A stretch of 64,000 nucleotides of DNA from Apricaphanius iberus (GCA_028564705.1 JAPXFQ010001709.1:124001-188000), one strand, 5' to 3'; numbered from the stretch's first letter, positions 23,698 through 36,524 are shown. The notes: generated by a model from the sequence alone, not told the origin. A program made the numbers and translations.

Positions 23698-24107
23698 ACC
23701 CCCTGTATTGTAGCTGCTGGACGTTCCCCCATGTGTTTTCCTCTGCTCCTCCCTTCAGGGGTGCGGTCAGCCCTGTGTTAGTCCACTTTGTGATCCTACA
23801 CTCCTGTGAACGTCTGTTTTTATTCTTGTGGTAATTTAATGTTTTACATCTGTTAGTTTGTCTTAGTTATGTTTACTTAGTAACGCCTTCTGCCTTTAGT
23901 CTCTTCAAGAAAGGTATAAGGTGGAAATTATACAGTTTATTAATTCAATAATAGTACTGGATCAGAATCGGGTATCGACAGATAAACAAAATCTAGGCAT
24001 CGGTACCAGGACTGGAAAAGTCGGGTTAATGCGCCCGTAGTAATTAGCATTCACGAAACGAACTAAAAGACACATAATTTCCTGCAGTGGTATAAAGTCT
24101 AGGAGGA
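23698..24107. other. intergenic, with possible hAT terminal scrap
   Basis: At 23950-24030, GTACTGGATCAGAATCGGGT, ATCGACAGATAAAC and GGCATCGGTACCAGGACTGG resemble the ATCGGTATCGG-rich end of a fish hAT MITE. No second end was located. No gene is seen. Confidence 0.35.
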
Positions 24108-24110
24108 TTA

Positions 24111-24884
24111 TGCTGCATTCACACCAACCCCATGCGTCAGCGTCAGTTGCAGCAAGATAACATGTAAAGTCAATGGTAGAGTACATCAGAGGTCCGTCAA
24201 AGTCTCTGCGGTGCGTTGTGTACGTTGGCTCCGTCAACTTCACTTGCGTTACATACGGCAACACAGCAACGCAGAAGTTCAGCTAGTTTAACATTTGACG
24301 GACCCAACGCAGTTAACGCAGTGCGGCAACCAATCAGAGCGTCTCACTGTAGTGATGTCACTATACACGTATCTTGAATGAAGGGCGGGTCCAGTGAAAA
24401 CATTTTCAACAAACGCAGATTTAAAAAATCTGAAATAAAACTTACCGAAGTCAGTAGGACAGGCGCTCCTAAAGAGGAACAGAGAACCTGTAGTTGGTGT
24501 CCTGGTAGGAGATTTAAGCTCCGATGCGGCCCAGGAGGTCATAAAATTAGGTGCGGGACAGACGGAAGTAGCACTGAAAGCGAACCTCATCCATACGCAG
24601 CTCCTGGAACAAATGGATAAACTCCCGAAACTCAGAACGCATCTGAATAATGGGCGCTGATGCACCCGATGTCAACGTTGTCTAGCTTTATCTAGCAAAT
24701 AAAGCCAAGCTACTTTCTAGTTACGATCCACCATAGTTCAGAACGTAGTGCAAAAGAGGAAGGCCCGCCCATGCGTTGTTTTTTCCTCAGAAGCAGGCTA
24801 TGGAAGCCAAAAAGTACATACGTTAAACTTCATCCGTTGAATGCGTTGCCTGACGCAGACCAACTTTCCAGTGTGAATGCACCA
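24111..24884. mobile_element. PIF/Harbinger-like MITE (family P), copy 1
   Basis: 774 bp. Left end TGCTGCATTCACAC and right end (reverse strand TGGTGCATTCACAC) are inverted copies. TTA flanks both sides (24108-24110 and 24885-24887), the 3-bp TWA duplication of PIF/Harbinger elements. Internal words (GCAACCAATCAGAGCGTC, GCAGAAGTTCAGCTAG) recur in opposite orientation in the copy at 44661-45220. No transposase or Myb-like frame was found. Confidence 0.82.
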
Positions 24885-24887
24885 TTA

Positions 24888-27286
24888 TTGGTCTACGTCA
24901 CTCCCTGCTCTACTGTGCATCTGTGGTTTTCTACAGATAAACAATACTGTCTTATTTTTTAAACTATTTAAACTTCTGACTGTGAAATACAAGTGCAAAG
25001 ACACATTAACTCAATGGACTGGTTCTCCAGTAACCAAACTGTCTGAAGAAAAAGGAAGCAGCCGATTGGATGATTATACTGAACACTTTGAATATCTTTG
25101 GTCATTCTAGTAAATATGTGTCAAAGGTCTCATTTTTTTTTTAAATATTAAAGTTTTAAAACTGTAATTCCTGCAGTAAGTAACAACTGTTTACAACAAA
25201 ATCATCCACATTAATAAATACGGCTCAAGGATTTCTTATTTCTTATTTTTTTCTAAATGTACTGTATGTAGGAATGATCATTAGTAACCCACAGTTTCCT
25301 CTTTTGCTGAGGTGAAAAGGATGTGACACACAGAAAAGGTTTATTTTTTTTTGCGGGACTACACAAAATGTGAAAGTCAAGAGAACATAACATTCAGCTA
25401 AGGCACCACTGTGCGGATCTTTAAAGTCAGAAAGTTGTTACAAAACCACCTCTTTTTGACAAAACATATTTAGAGTGAGAGCAATTATTAAAAAGTTCTT
25501 GACACAGAGGTCGTTGCATGGCATAATGGTTAGTGCAGACACTCCACGTGTGGAGGTTGTCCAGATTTTGTCCGATTTTAGACCGGAGGCAAAAGTTACT
25601 TTAGGTTTTGTGTGAAAACGTTTAGCGGACTACTACTGCAGAAGAAGAAGGAGAGCGAGGGTCGTAGCCTCCAGGACGAAGAACGGAGCATTAAACACGG
25701 AGAAAACCTCTATAAATCTGACCATATGTAAAGTAGCAGCTATGTCGGGGCTTAAGCAGTCAGTGGAGTGAGAGCAAGCATGGAGGGGAAGCTCTACAAG
25801 CTCTAGGTGAGTGTTTTACGTGCTATAACTAGTGCTAGTTCCGTTAGCCAAATGGCGTCATATATGCCACTTCTGACTTCTGATTTGTAGGCATTTTAAA
25901 TGCAAATTATTACAATCAAATAAATCCCAAATCACTGGACAAACACATTCGAAATGTACATAATTAGTTATCATTTAGATCGAAGTACAACACATGGGTG
26001 ATTCAGGACATAAGACAAAGCGGACCAGAAAATAACTTTTATCGCTCCATTGACTTCCATTCATTATTTTTTTTTCGGTTTGGGGACCCATGGGCCGACC
26101 GGAAGGGGAGGAGACTTAGGCTTCCCATACGTAGAATAAGCGCAGTGTGGCTGACTTGCATGCTAACAGTAGTGCTGATGAAAGTTAGCGTGAGATACAG
26201 ACAAAGAAGGCAATTCTGGTGTTGAGGTGCAGAGGATGTAGGATTTCAGACATAAAACTTGTTGTGGACTAACTATTTAAATGGAGGACATTAACTAGAC
26301 CATTGTGGATGTAAAAATACGTTTTTGTTTCAGATGGTTTTCCTGGGTTTTGGAATTCCCCTCCTCAATCATTAATTTTTATTTAATGCTTTTTGAGTGA
26401 ACAAAAGCGTGTACTGTGTCTAAAGATACGATTCATACTGGCGCACATCATGAGCACAAATGGGATGGTGTTGCCTCTCAACCTGGGAGTTTGGAAGTTT
26501 CTTTACCTCCAGTGGGTTTAGGATTTCTTACCTTAAATATCTCAAACGTTCTGGTGCCGAGGCAAAGCCTGTGAGGATAGGCGGGTTTTCTTTCAAAGTA
26601 GAAGTCAGCAGCTCACATCTGGTAGCAGCTACTAAAAAATATGCAAATAGTTTACAGCAGAATTGAGCGCACCAGCAAGTAGTAATAATTTATCTTGCAG
26701 CTTACGTGCTGCACCAGTAACCCTTACAATCGGCACGTTTCCACTATCGGAGCATCAGTGTGATTTAACTAGATCTTTTTCTGATTGTGTCTCCATATAC
26801 AATCAGCCCTTTAGGGAACCCGCTAAAGACATCCATATATCAGTTTCAGCAGTGAGTTGTGCAACTGCTCAGTGCAGCAGAAACAAGAGATCGACATAGA
26901 AGAATTAAGACTTGATGTTTGTTTCTGTTTGCTGTGAAACTTGATCAGGCCATTTCCAAGCGTTTACCCCACATAATCTACAGAGGAAGATGGCTCAATC
27001 GGGTATACAAGCTCCTTCTTGGGTACGAAAAAAAAACCTTTCTGATCACTGATCTAGAACAGACCGATCGTTCAGGAAAACTGCCGAACCCACCTCGGGT
27101 AGCCCGCTTTTAAATGAAACTCAGCCTTAAATTCATGTATAGAAAGAGTGTCAAAAAAGTCAGTTTTGACCCGGAAATATGTAACACTCTGCAGACGGGA
27201 CATAAAAACGTGAAGGGGTTAAATAAAACTGTCCCCCCCCCCCCCCCCAAATAAGACAATGCCTACCCAGCTAAATTCATCAGGTG
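24888..27286. other. intergenic, no gene recognised
   Basis: Several short frames (for example 25998-26225 and 26663-26899) with no recognisable motif. Between 26040 and 26130 CCATTGACTTCCATTCATTA and GGGACCCATGGGCCGACCGG look like a dispersed fish repeat, not delimited. A C16 tract lies at 27233-27248. Confidence 0.4.
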
Positions 27287-27559
27287 CCGGTGTTCTGACA
27301 AAACAGCATACTTTGTCCGAATAGCATACCGTAGCTCAAGTTATTCTACCAATTTTAACCAGCCCACAAGTTTTATGCCCTAACCCTAAGGTCACCGAAG
27401 GATAAATATACTTTTTTTTAAATGCCTAAACCTAAACCGAAAATATATCTAATTTAAGTTGATTTTTACAGATTTTAAACATTTTTTTTTACTGCTGCGC
27501 ATGCACATTAACCGAGAGTATGTTATTCTGATGGGTATGCTGTTTTGTTAGAACACCGG
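27287..27559. mobile_element. short TIR element (MITE), family Q
   Basis: The left end begins CCGGTGTTCTGACAAAACAG and continues GCATAC. The right end, read on the reverse strand, is CCGGTGTTCTAACAAAACAG then CATAC: 25 bp with a single mismatch. Sub-terminal words (AATAGCATAC and GTATGTTATT) are also inverted. The interior is AT-rich and noncoding. The superfamily is unknown because the flanks show no clear duplication. Confidence 0.8.
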
Positions 27560-28089
27560 ATCTGAGTCTAACTGACCTTTTCTTCTTTCGTCTTCCCTCA
27601 ATTGTCTCTCGTTTCTATGCAATCCTTTTTCAAATTATGACCACAAAACCTTTATATAAAAAACAGCTTTTGAAATAGTTGGAAATATGACTAAACAACT
27701 GGATCAGGACCTGAATTCATCCTGTAACATTAACTAAAAGGTAAAATAGGTGAACAAAAGCATCTGATAGATCTTTGATTATTAGCTAGTGTAGTTGTTT
27801 TTGATGCAAAAATAAGAAATAACTCTATTTTCTACTAATATAGAAACATAAACCTTCCCAATTTCAGAGGAAAAGTTTGTTTTTATAAACCTTATTTTTT
27901 TTGCATTTATTATTTTAATTTACTCACCCAGAGAAGTTTGGAACCATTTGGAGTCCTTCGAAGAAGTTTATATCCACTCACAATCAGCGAAAAGTAGATT
28001 TGCCACCTGTAATAAGGCATTATCTGCCCCAAAACTCCTTCATTTAGCCAATGTTTTGTTATTATTTGTTAGCATTACTGCCCCTTTGG
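27560..28089. other. intergenic, no gene recognised
   Basis: AT-rich with runs of A and T. Nothing supported. Confidence 0.45.
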
Positions 28090-28800
28090 AATGTAATTAC
28101 AAAAGAAGTTGGATGTTCCCAGAGTGTTGCATCAAAGCACATTAGTTGAAAGTTATGTGAAAGGGGAAGAGTTTGGAAGAAAAAGCTGCACAAGCAGCAG
28201 GGATGACCGCAGACAGGAGAGGATATTCAGGAAAAGGCTATCAAAAAACTGTGTGGGACCTTCAAGAGCCACCGGGGGGATTACTGTGCTTGATTGGCTA
28301 GGAAACTGGCATGACCTGAACCTCATTAAAAATCTACGGGGCATTGTAAAGAAAAAGATGAGAGACATGAGACCCAACAATGCCTAGGAGCTGAAAGACG
28401 CTACTAAAGCAATCTGGTCTTCCATAACACCTCAGCAGAGCCACAGGCTGATAGCATCCAATGCTACACCGCATCGAGGCAGTAATTAATGCAAAAGGGG
28501 CCCAAACCAAGTACTGAGTACATAATGCATGATTATACTTTTCAGAAATATGGTAACACTTTATTTAAAATCCTTGTTTTATTATTTTCATGAAATATTC
28601 TTATTTTCTGAGATTTTGAGGTTCCATAGCTGTAATCCTTAACCATCGAAATGATACCAAATAAAGGCTTGACAGGTCTCACTTTGCATCTAACGAGTCT
28701 ATATCATACATTGAAGTTGAATTTATAAAACAAATGCATTTTTGCACAATATTTTTTTAAAAACTTTAGCCTGTATATGGACCTAACATCTGTCATGTTA
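28090..28800 (+). pseudogene. Tc1/mariner-like transposase relic (family C) with 3' end
   Basis: The frame at 28109-28387 ends with VLDWLGNWHDLNLIKNLRGI and VKKKMRDMRPNNA. This is the decayed form of the D,D,E-transposase block that normally reads W...SPDLNPIENLW. After a stop, the sequence still reads ELKDATKAIWSSITPQQ, SHRLIAS and KRGPNQVLST. The 3' noncoding end, shared with 3450-3625, follows to about 28800. The second aspartate environment is altered and several stops are present, so it cannot be active. Upstream catalytic parts are missing. Confidence 0.8.
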
Positions 28801-29323
28801 AATAATTGAGACCAAGAGCTTTTTTTTTAATGATGAAATTCATCTTAGGAGAGTCATTAGAATCATCGTGGGCAGTGGCTAAAGTAAAAAATAAATTATT
28901 GTGTGTGAAAAGATGTCAATTTTTTTCTTTTGCTTGTAAAGCATTTTCAGCCTCGATGACATATGCAATTCTTGTTTTCTATTTATACAGTATGTTACGA
29001 GTGTGTGTGTGATAGAGAGAGAATCGCTTCATCATTGGCCACATTTCCAGTGCCAGGAAACTTCACACACTGACGTCTTTGCCTAACAGATTGAGGCAGC
29101 CACGCTGAGGAAGCCTCACAGCATGAAACTGCCGGATGGAGCCAAGTTGTCAGTCAGTCGCGCACGTGCAAATGTGCACGTACAGTGTGCGTGAACATTC
29201 TTCAGTGTGTGTGTTTATCCCTACATGGCAGAGTCATCCCCTCTCCTGGTGCTTTGTTGTTTTTAGACACAAACTGATGCTGTGTGTCGTCATCAGACTA
29301 AGCGTGGATTCAGAGTAAATATA
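28801..29323. other. intergenic, no gene recognised
   Basis: No supported frame. A short TG repeat lies near 28998-29010. Confidence 0.4.

Positions 29324-29419
<96 letters not shown>
29324..29419. repeat. (TCTA)n microsatellite, about 24 units
   Basis: An uninterrupted run of TCTA/ATCT for 96 bp. Its purity suggests high mutability and likely length polymorphism. Confidence 0.98.
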
Positions 29420-29420
<1 letters not shown>

Positions 29421-30852
29421 CTGGCTGAAGTATGTGTACTCCTCAACCCTTCTCCCATGATGCAAACAGTATCTGATTCAACCCTTTTTCTTTTGAAATC
29501 TAAATTCATCTCCTTTGTTTCTCACCTTCAAGATAAGACGATTGTTTCCACACCCTGACACAAAGCATTCCACCACCGTTTTTTTTTAAATTGGCTTCTT
29601 GTCAATCTCAGATGCACCTGACGACTGCAGACTCAGCGGAATATTTGTGCACACCACAGTAATACACCAACAATCAACACCTGGCTCTTCTTCTTAGATT
29701 GACAAAAGAGAGCTTTCTGGATTTTGTCAAGTCGTGTTCCATTAAAAGATTATAACCAGTTAATTACTCTCTTGGCCTCTTCATGTAGTAGAAATTCTGA
29801 TTTGTTTGGTCCCAAAAGATAGCAGATGATAAGTCAAGATGGACCAAAAACTGCAGGAAACTTCTACTGTCTTAAAGTGACAGTGTGTAGTTTTTGTAGT
29901 ACATCTTTGAAAATACCCATTAAAATATTATGTAATAATAATTACATAAAGCACATTAATTGCAAAATATTGGCGATTTTGTAAAATATGACTTTAAAAA
30001 TCAGTTTTAAAATACATAGGTGCGGGTCCTCTTTTCAGGGGAAAGCCATATTAGATGAAGTCTTTACTACTACAAGAGCCCGGATGGATAAAGCGCACGG
30101 AACACGCCCGCTATTAAAATTATCATGTTTTCAATTTACTCTCTGTGTTTTCCAATGCATAAAAGTCAGATCTTGGTGACACTACCTGAAAATATGTATG
30201 TTTCACATATTTACTGCATACGCTCTTTGCAATTCTACAGCATTGTGCAAAAAAATACAGTCACTCTTTTAGAACAAACATAAGAAATACCGCTATGGTA
30301 GAACTGTGCATTGTAAACTGAACATTCATTTTTCATGGACATCGGAAAGTTGTTTCATGCGCATTTCCTACCTCCTGAGCACTACAAAGGAATGAGAAAC
30401 TGCTACTATGATGTGGACAAATGATTCAATATAATGGAGGTTGAACTAATAGTTGTGAGAACTTTCATTCTGATCTGACAAAAAGCACCAAAGCGACTAA
30501 GAAAAGTATAATACATTGCCACGCAGCCCAACTTTTCTATTGGGTAGTAATTCTGAGTGAAAACACGTTATGTGTTCTGTCCCCAGTACGTGTTTAAGAG
30601 AGAAAAACCATAAAGGAAAATAATAATGTCTAATTAAATTTGCAAGCAGCCTTGAATGGCTCTCGCAGCTTAGCACCACTCAGGCCTTCGCCGTGACCTC
30701 AGAACTTAAGCACTAAGCACTTCCATTGAGCCTGATCACATCTGCATTGTTGAAAATGGACAACATAGCAGCTTTCAAGCAAAATGGATGACTTCTTGAG
30801 GGGTTTGGAGCCTGGCTTCAAAAGACTTCAAGAGGTCTTCAGAAATGAGTTA
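29420..30852. other. intergenic, no gene recognised
   Basis: The segment 29870-30185 (AAGTGACAGTGTGTAGTTTT to GATCTTGGTGAC) has the feel of a dispersed repeat but its ends could not be paired. No gene is seen. Confidence 0.4.
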
Positions 30853-31467
30853 AGAATAGTTTATACTTCTCCAACAGCAAATTTGAGACGTTTTTTGTTT
30901 ATGGTTCTCCATTTCTTTATTTTCAGCGTTGCAAAGCAATTCTCGAACAGGACAGCAGGGGGTGCAACCTTTTCATTGCAGCTTGTGTACTATCTGGCTA
31001 CTATCACAGCATCATTTCAGGTTTTTTTTCAGGCTGTGAATGCATTTCCCCTTCTAGGAGCAATGGACGACATAAAGTAAGCTTTGATTAAGCTGTAAGC
31101 TTTTTACTAGAAGTGGAGCTCTAACCTTGCTCAGCAAGATTGATTCTCGCGAGATTTTGAGTTTTCCAAACTCAAGAAAATCCATCTTGGACCTCTCCAA
31201 TCAAAACCGTCCGACCTCCGACCAATATTTCGCTGCACCAATCGTTTGTCTGCATTGTGCTTTGGGGCGGGAGTTCAGTTGTGATGTTGGTATCAACTGC
31301 CCTGTTGTGGTGAAACGATCTCTGGCTGTTACTGAACTGACCAATAGTTAGAAAATGGACCTCTACTCTGTCCGTCATTGCGTAGGTGATGGAGAGCCCT
31401 TGCGTCGATGGATAATGGGACTCTCTCCGTCTCCGTCAAAACCGAGTAGTATAAACTAGGCTTTATA
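30853..31467. mobile_element. non-autonomous DNA transposon, family M, copy 2
   Basis: Left end AGAATAGTTTATACTTCTCC and right end (reverse strand ATAAAGCCTAGTTTATACTA) are inverted and match the TIRs of the copy at 11123. Shared internal blocks: GCGTTGCAAAG, GGACAGCAGGGGGTGCAA, GCTGTGAATGCATTTCC, GATTAAGCTGTAAGCTTTTT. No transposase frame. Confidence 0.65.
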
Positions 31468-33338
31468 GGTCTTGGGACTGTGTTGTCATCATTTGATACG
31501 GCCGCCATTTTAGTAGCGCCCTTACAACAACAGCACACTGTTTACAGACCTATTCACTCTCTGTCTTGCGGCTTAATTTGATCTATTATTCAATGGATCT
31601 ACTGTTGTCATTACTCAAACATGGCAAATAGTTGCTGTGTTGTTGGGATGCAACAGCGCAACTCATGATCGTCAGGGTTAAAAGTAGAAAACAGATTAAG
31701 TTTTGACCTTTTTCCTGCTTGGAGGCATTACCACGGACTACCTAAAATAGTCGTTGGTTCGCTTGGATCTCAGCTGTAGATGGCCAAACATAAACTTCTA
31801 GAGTATCCCGGTGTTGATGAGGGTCTGTTCACAGCATTTTCATTCTAAAAAGTTACAGATTGGATATGTTTTTTTAAATTGGATTGTTTCTTTCCTTCAA
31901 CCATGACATGCAAACCAAAACATACATAGGCTAACTGTTACTCCCTCGAAGCATGGACAGACACAAATGGCTTTCTAGTAACTGGGTTTATTGAAGCTTC
32001 TTCAAAACTGAACTCAGTTAGTGCTGAGGGGACAACTACTTAACAGACAAGTACAAATTCACACAGAAAATACTTTAACTGTATCTTCCAAGCCATCTCT
32101 ATGCTAAATGTACTCATTCTATTTCCTGGAAAAACACAGGCCACCCATGAAGCCTGTTAGCCGAAACCAAGCATGCACTCTCTCTCACGCATGGCTCTCT
32201 GAAATGCCAACCCACGCGCATTTGCTGACATCGGGTGCATCAGTCCTTTTACTCCTACCTAATGGCTGTTGAGACATGTGCACCCTTGATTTATTCCTCT
32301 AAATGCTAATGCTAGTGGCCTACACATCCTACATCAAGTGCTTATCTAGAATTCCATCTCACTATTGGTATTGAGAGGATTTCAGTTCAATTTGCATTTC
32401 ATCTTGTGACCATCAGCAGCTTTAGAGTTCAAGGTTTCGGTCTGTGAAGAGCTGTTAAAACAAATAAAAGACTTCAACTCATCAATGCACATCTGTGTTT
32501 CCCTCCAATAAACCAAGAGCATGCAGCATCTTGTGAAAGGTTGTGACCCTTCTGTTAAATTTCAATCAAATGTTCTTTCAGACTGAAATAAAAAGTGCCA
32601 AGTAAGCCAGATGAGATATTCCATTTTGTTGGCTGAGTGCTGATCAAACATTATGTGGTGATTAAGTGACTGTGTAAAAGCATCATGAACAGGGCCATCA
32701 GTGTTCAAAGCTTGGCTAGCATGTGAGTTATGAAGCCAATGTTTGTTTCTCTGGCTTGTGGTTTAAGAAGCAGCATAATTTTTTAACCAGTGTCGGTGAA
32801 AGAAAATGAAATGGGAAATCTTTTTGTACAGTGTAAAAATAATGATTTAGAATGAGAAATGTGTATCATTTCATTCATTGTCAGCATTGGTGTTTCTAAT
32901 GGAATTTGAAGTAGTAGCTAGCTAGCTAGCAGATAGATAGATAGATAGATAGAAAGTTTGAAAGAAGTATTTTTCTTGATCTGTTAAAATCTGGTTCTAA
33001 ATACATAACATATTTCCAGTCATTTTTATTTAATTTTTTTTATGGTTGATTATTTCAAAAGGCACAAGTTGACAAGTTTAAATATGGTGTCAATATTCAG
33101 AAAAGGAAAATGGTTATGATTTAAATTTATTGGGCAGTTAAAATCTGTACATGAGGCAAATATGAACTGCATTCTTCATCTTGTGTTTTCAGGTGGCTCT
33201 GAGACAATTTTGGGTCTGTTTATCTCAAATTGCAAAGGATAACAAACTTGCAATTTTTTATGTCAGTTTAGTGACATGTTTTTTCATAGAGAGAATATTA
33301 TTAGGTTAAGATTATTTTTTTTCATATTTCAGCTTAAT
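31468..33338. other. intergenic, no gene recognised
   Basis: No supported frame. Contains the short tetranucleotide tract annotated separately. Confidence 0.4.
32918..32955. repeat. compound (GCTA)n(GATA)n tract
   Basis: Three to four GCTA units run directly into six GATA-type units. It is a short compound microsatellite. Confidence 0.9.
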
Positions 33339-33351
33339 TGTTAGGTTTAGA

Positions 33352-33674
33352 AGGCTGCACGGTGTCGCAGTGTTAGCCCTGTTTCTGCATGGAGTTTGCA
33401 TGTTCTCCCCGTGCATGTGTGGGTTCCCTCCGGGTACTCCGGCTTCCTCCCACAGTCCAAAAACATGACTGTCAGGTTAATAGATCACTCTAAATTGTCC
33501 TTAAGTGTGTGTACTTGCATGGCTGTTTGTCCTGTCTGTCTCTATGTGGCCCTGTGATGGACTAGCAACCTGTCCAGGGTGTACCCCGCCTCTCGCCCAT
33601 TGACAGCTGGAGATAGGCACCAGCCCCCCCGCGACCCCTTGAGGAATAAGCGGTTCAGAAAATGGATGGATGGA
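33352..33674 (+). mobile_element. SINE (family 1), full length
   Basis: 323 bp, opening AGGCTGCACGGTGTCGCAG (tRNA-like A-box region) and continuing GGAGTTTGCATGTTCTCCCC, CCGGCTTCCTCCCACAGTCC, the CTGTCCAGGGTGTACCCCGC block and a simple ATGGATGGATGG tail. Both sides carry the same 13 bp, TGTTAGGTTTAGA (33339-33351 and 33675-33687). A perfect TSD of this length is diagnostic of LINE-mediated retroposition and suggests a younger insertion than most neighbours. Fragments of the family occur at 23150, 44732, 47303, 48690, 54688 and 63563. Confidence 0.93.
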
Positions 33675-33687
33675 TGTTAGGTTTAGA

Positions 33688-35214
33688 GTAATTTCATGTT
33701 ATCTGTTAGGCTATTGCATGCTCTTTGAAAAATAAACAGCTTCCTAGAAAAGTTGTTCTTGTAAATATGATGTACATCTGAGAAGTCATGTGGCGAGTTT
33801 ATCTCTCGGTCACAAAAGCCACTGTTGTACTTCAGTTACTACGGTTATGCTCATGATTTTCCAAGCTAATTTTTACAGTCATTGGCTATAACCTCCAGAG
33901 GGCTGCGCATTGATGGGCTTATCCCATGAGACACTCAGCAAGCAAGAAGGCAGAAAATAAACCGGCTTTCATCTGTATCATGGACGGCACAAACAGAGAA
34001 TACACTTGAATTCAGTTCATTCACATCTGGGCATTTCACAACAAATGTCATCTAACAGTGCTTTACAAGACAAACAGATCCAATTTACACACAGAGCCAT
34101 TGACTGTGCAGCAGTTCCTCCTGCTGAACATTCATGTGGTGACAAAACTTTCAAACCCAAATTTATTTGCAGTATGTAGCTCATCAAACAGAATCAATGG
34201 TAGAAACTACTCACATTCTGAAATAACATGTAAGCTAGCAAACTTGCATTTAGAAATTGGAAGAAAATCTCTGCAAGAACAGAGAGGAAAAAAAAACATG
34301 TTGGCACTGTTCTTTTGTTTTTCTGGCAGGAACTTTGACCAGAATTGCTGTACATTCTGTACTTCTCTGCATGTGTTTCCCACAGGAAGATCATTGTAGG
34401 CGCACTACTACCCCCATTTCCTCTGCAAATCCTAGGCTTCTATGTAAATAACGGACCGATGCCAATGGGATAATGGTAAGTGTTCCATTAAACAGTATTT
34501 CACATCTGAAACTATGCGATTTTTGACATTGGAGTCATATCAAGATGGCAGAAGTCCGCTCTGATCATTTCCCCTCACGGACTCGTGGTTAGCTGTAACC
34601 TCTTCATTCAGCTAATCTCGATTTACACATACGAAGGTGCTAAAAGAGTTTCACTTCTACATGTAAGATATTAACACACCACTTTAAAATTCTGGACAAC
34701 CCCTTTAGGATAATAACACATGGCTAGCACAATTCTCAATCTCATAGTCTCTTCTAGTTTTGTTGCCACTGAGTCCAATTATGGAACTTTCGAAAAAGTG
34801 GTGTTGCACTTTAATTCATGTGCAACTTTTATTGGTAAACTACTGAAAAAAACTTGTACATGTGATAATTTGTGAGACAGACTGTGCTTGTGTTGAAGGG
34901 CAGTGGTTTGGTCATGACAGGTTGTTCTTTATCTGTGTAACCTGACTCATCCAGGCACAGAACAATCCCTCCCTGATTCTTGACTTCACTGTGAACTTGA
35001 CCGTGTTCAGCATCCCAGCATCCCCCCCCTACAACACAAACAGCACACCATAACACAATAACATTTTATTTCACACTATGACCAGAAATGTTTGAATAGG
35101 TTATCAGGTTTTTATATGATACACAATTATGAAAAAGAAGAAAAAAAAGACACAAAAAACACAGATACATTCAATGCAACCATCTACCTTCAGAGGTCAC
35201 AGATATAAAAAAAA
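33688..35214. other. intergenic, with one tiny LINE 3' scrap
   Basis: At 34015-34090 CACAACAAATGTCATCT and GTGCTTTACAA repeat the 3' terminus of the LINE at 35300. Otherwise no gene or bounded repeat is seen. Confidence 0.45.
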
Positions 35215-35298
35215 TAGAGAGAACATTAGTGAAGAAACAGAATCACTGTGATCAAGGAAAACAGCAGAAAGCTTAGAGATAAAGTAGTGGAGAAGTTC
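35215..35298 (+). mobile_element. Tc1-like fragment (family A)
   Basis: AGAGAACATTAGTGAAGAAA, ATCAAGGAAAACAGCAG and GATAAAGTAGTGGAGAAGTT match the beginning of the fragment at 4880-5140. It is cut off by the LINE 3' end at about 35300. Confidence 0.65.
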
Positions 35299-36326
35299 AA
35301 TTTCAATTCAATTCACTTTTATTTATATAGTGGCAGTTCACAACAAATGTCATCTCAAGGCACTTTACAACAAAAGTCATCTCAATACAATTATACAAAC
35401 ATCCTTACATAGAAAACTTAACTGATTGGAGTCATCGGCGTGAGGTTGTGCCTGGATCATGCAGACTCCAACCACAGCAACTCCTCAGCAAACCCTCATA
35501 CTGAGCAAGCATGTAGCAAAAGTGGAGAGGAACAAAACTCCCCTTTAACAGGAAGAAACCTCTGGCAGAACCCTGGCTCAGTACAAGCGGTCATCTGCCA
35601 CGACCATCTGGGGGTCTGAGAAGACATAAAAGAGACAGCATGGAGGATGCTCGGTGACTTTGAGCATCATCTGGACCAACGCTCCCCATCCAGCATGGGG
35701 CATTATAGCTGAGTAGGGTACCAGACGGGGTAGAGCTTCTATGGGGAGAAAAAAAATGAGAGAAAACTGGGTTAACAATTGCATTAACATTAGGAAAAAT
35801 ATATCTGGAGAGTACTAGAAAAGAAAAGTAGAAGGTGTGTTAGGGTCAGTTAAGTCTGAAAAAGGATAATTTTTTCCCCTAATTCTTAAGTCTTTTAGCA
35901 ATGTACGGTGTGAGGGAGATGGAGTTGAGGAGGGCTGCTGGACTGGGCTGCATCCTCCCCTCGCCGGATCGGGGTGAACATTCCATCTCCCTCTACTCCC
36001 TGCCTGGAAATCCAGGAGGAAAGAAGGAGGTAAATGGGTAAGTATTGTAGTGCTTATGCATCTCTCCTTGCTCATAGGACTGCACCCTCTCCAGAATCTA
36101 TGTATTAGAGAGATAATATTATTGGTTAGTTATATAACTAGAGTAGATAAAGGCCCGCTCTTCCGAAGACTCTGGCATTATCTTTGTCCATCACTTTCTA
36201 GCCTTAAAACCTGGTGTAAATCTTTTTCAGTCCTGATTCATGATTCAACCTTTGTTCAGTTCTCTAATCATTTTATGCTGGTAAATTAATACATTACTGT
36301 TAGAAATCGGAGAGGGATTATAAGGT

Positions 36327-36524
36327 CTAGTGTCTATATAAGTAACTATAAGCTTTATCAAAAAGGAAGATTTTAAGCCCAGTCTTAAAAACAGACAGAG
36401 TATCTGCCTCACGAACTAAAACTGGGAGCTGGTTCCACAGGAGAGGAGCCTGATAACTAAAATACAAAATCCTCCTGCTGCAGCCAGGTTTCTGATAGGC
36501 AAAATAGATCAAGTTTATTATCAC
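36327..36524 (-). pseudogene. LINE ORF2 C-terminal tail
   Basis: The 65-codon frame reads SYQAPLLWNQLPVLVREADT and SVFKTGLKIFLFDKAY. This is the standard end of fish L2-like LINE polymerases, where APxLWNxLP and FKxxLKxxLF are conserved. No RT or endonuclease motifs remain. Confidence 0.82.

Noticed and set aside
32918..32955. CRISPR-like or regulatory array
   Set aside because: It is only a short tetranucleotide microsatellite, and the host is eukaryotic.
33352..33674. A functional tRNA gene
   Set aside because: The A- and B-box-like words belong to a tRNA-derived SINE. The element has a long body, a simple tail and target duplications, and no cloverleaf can be completed.
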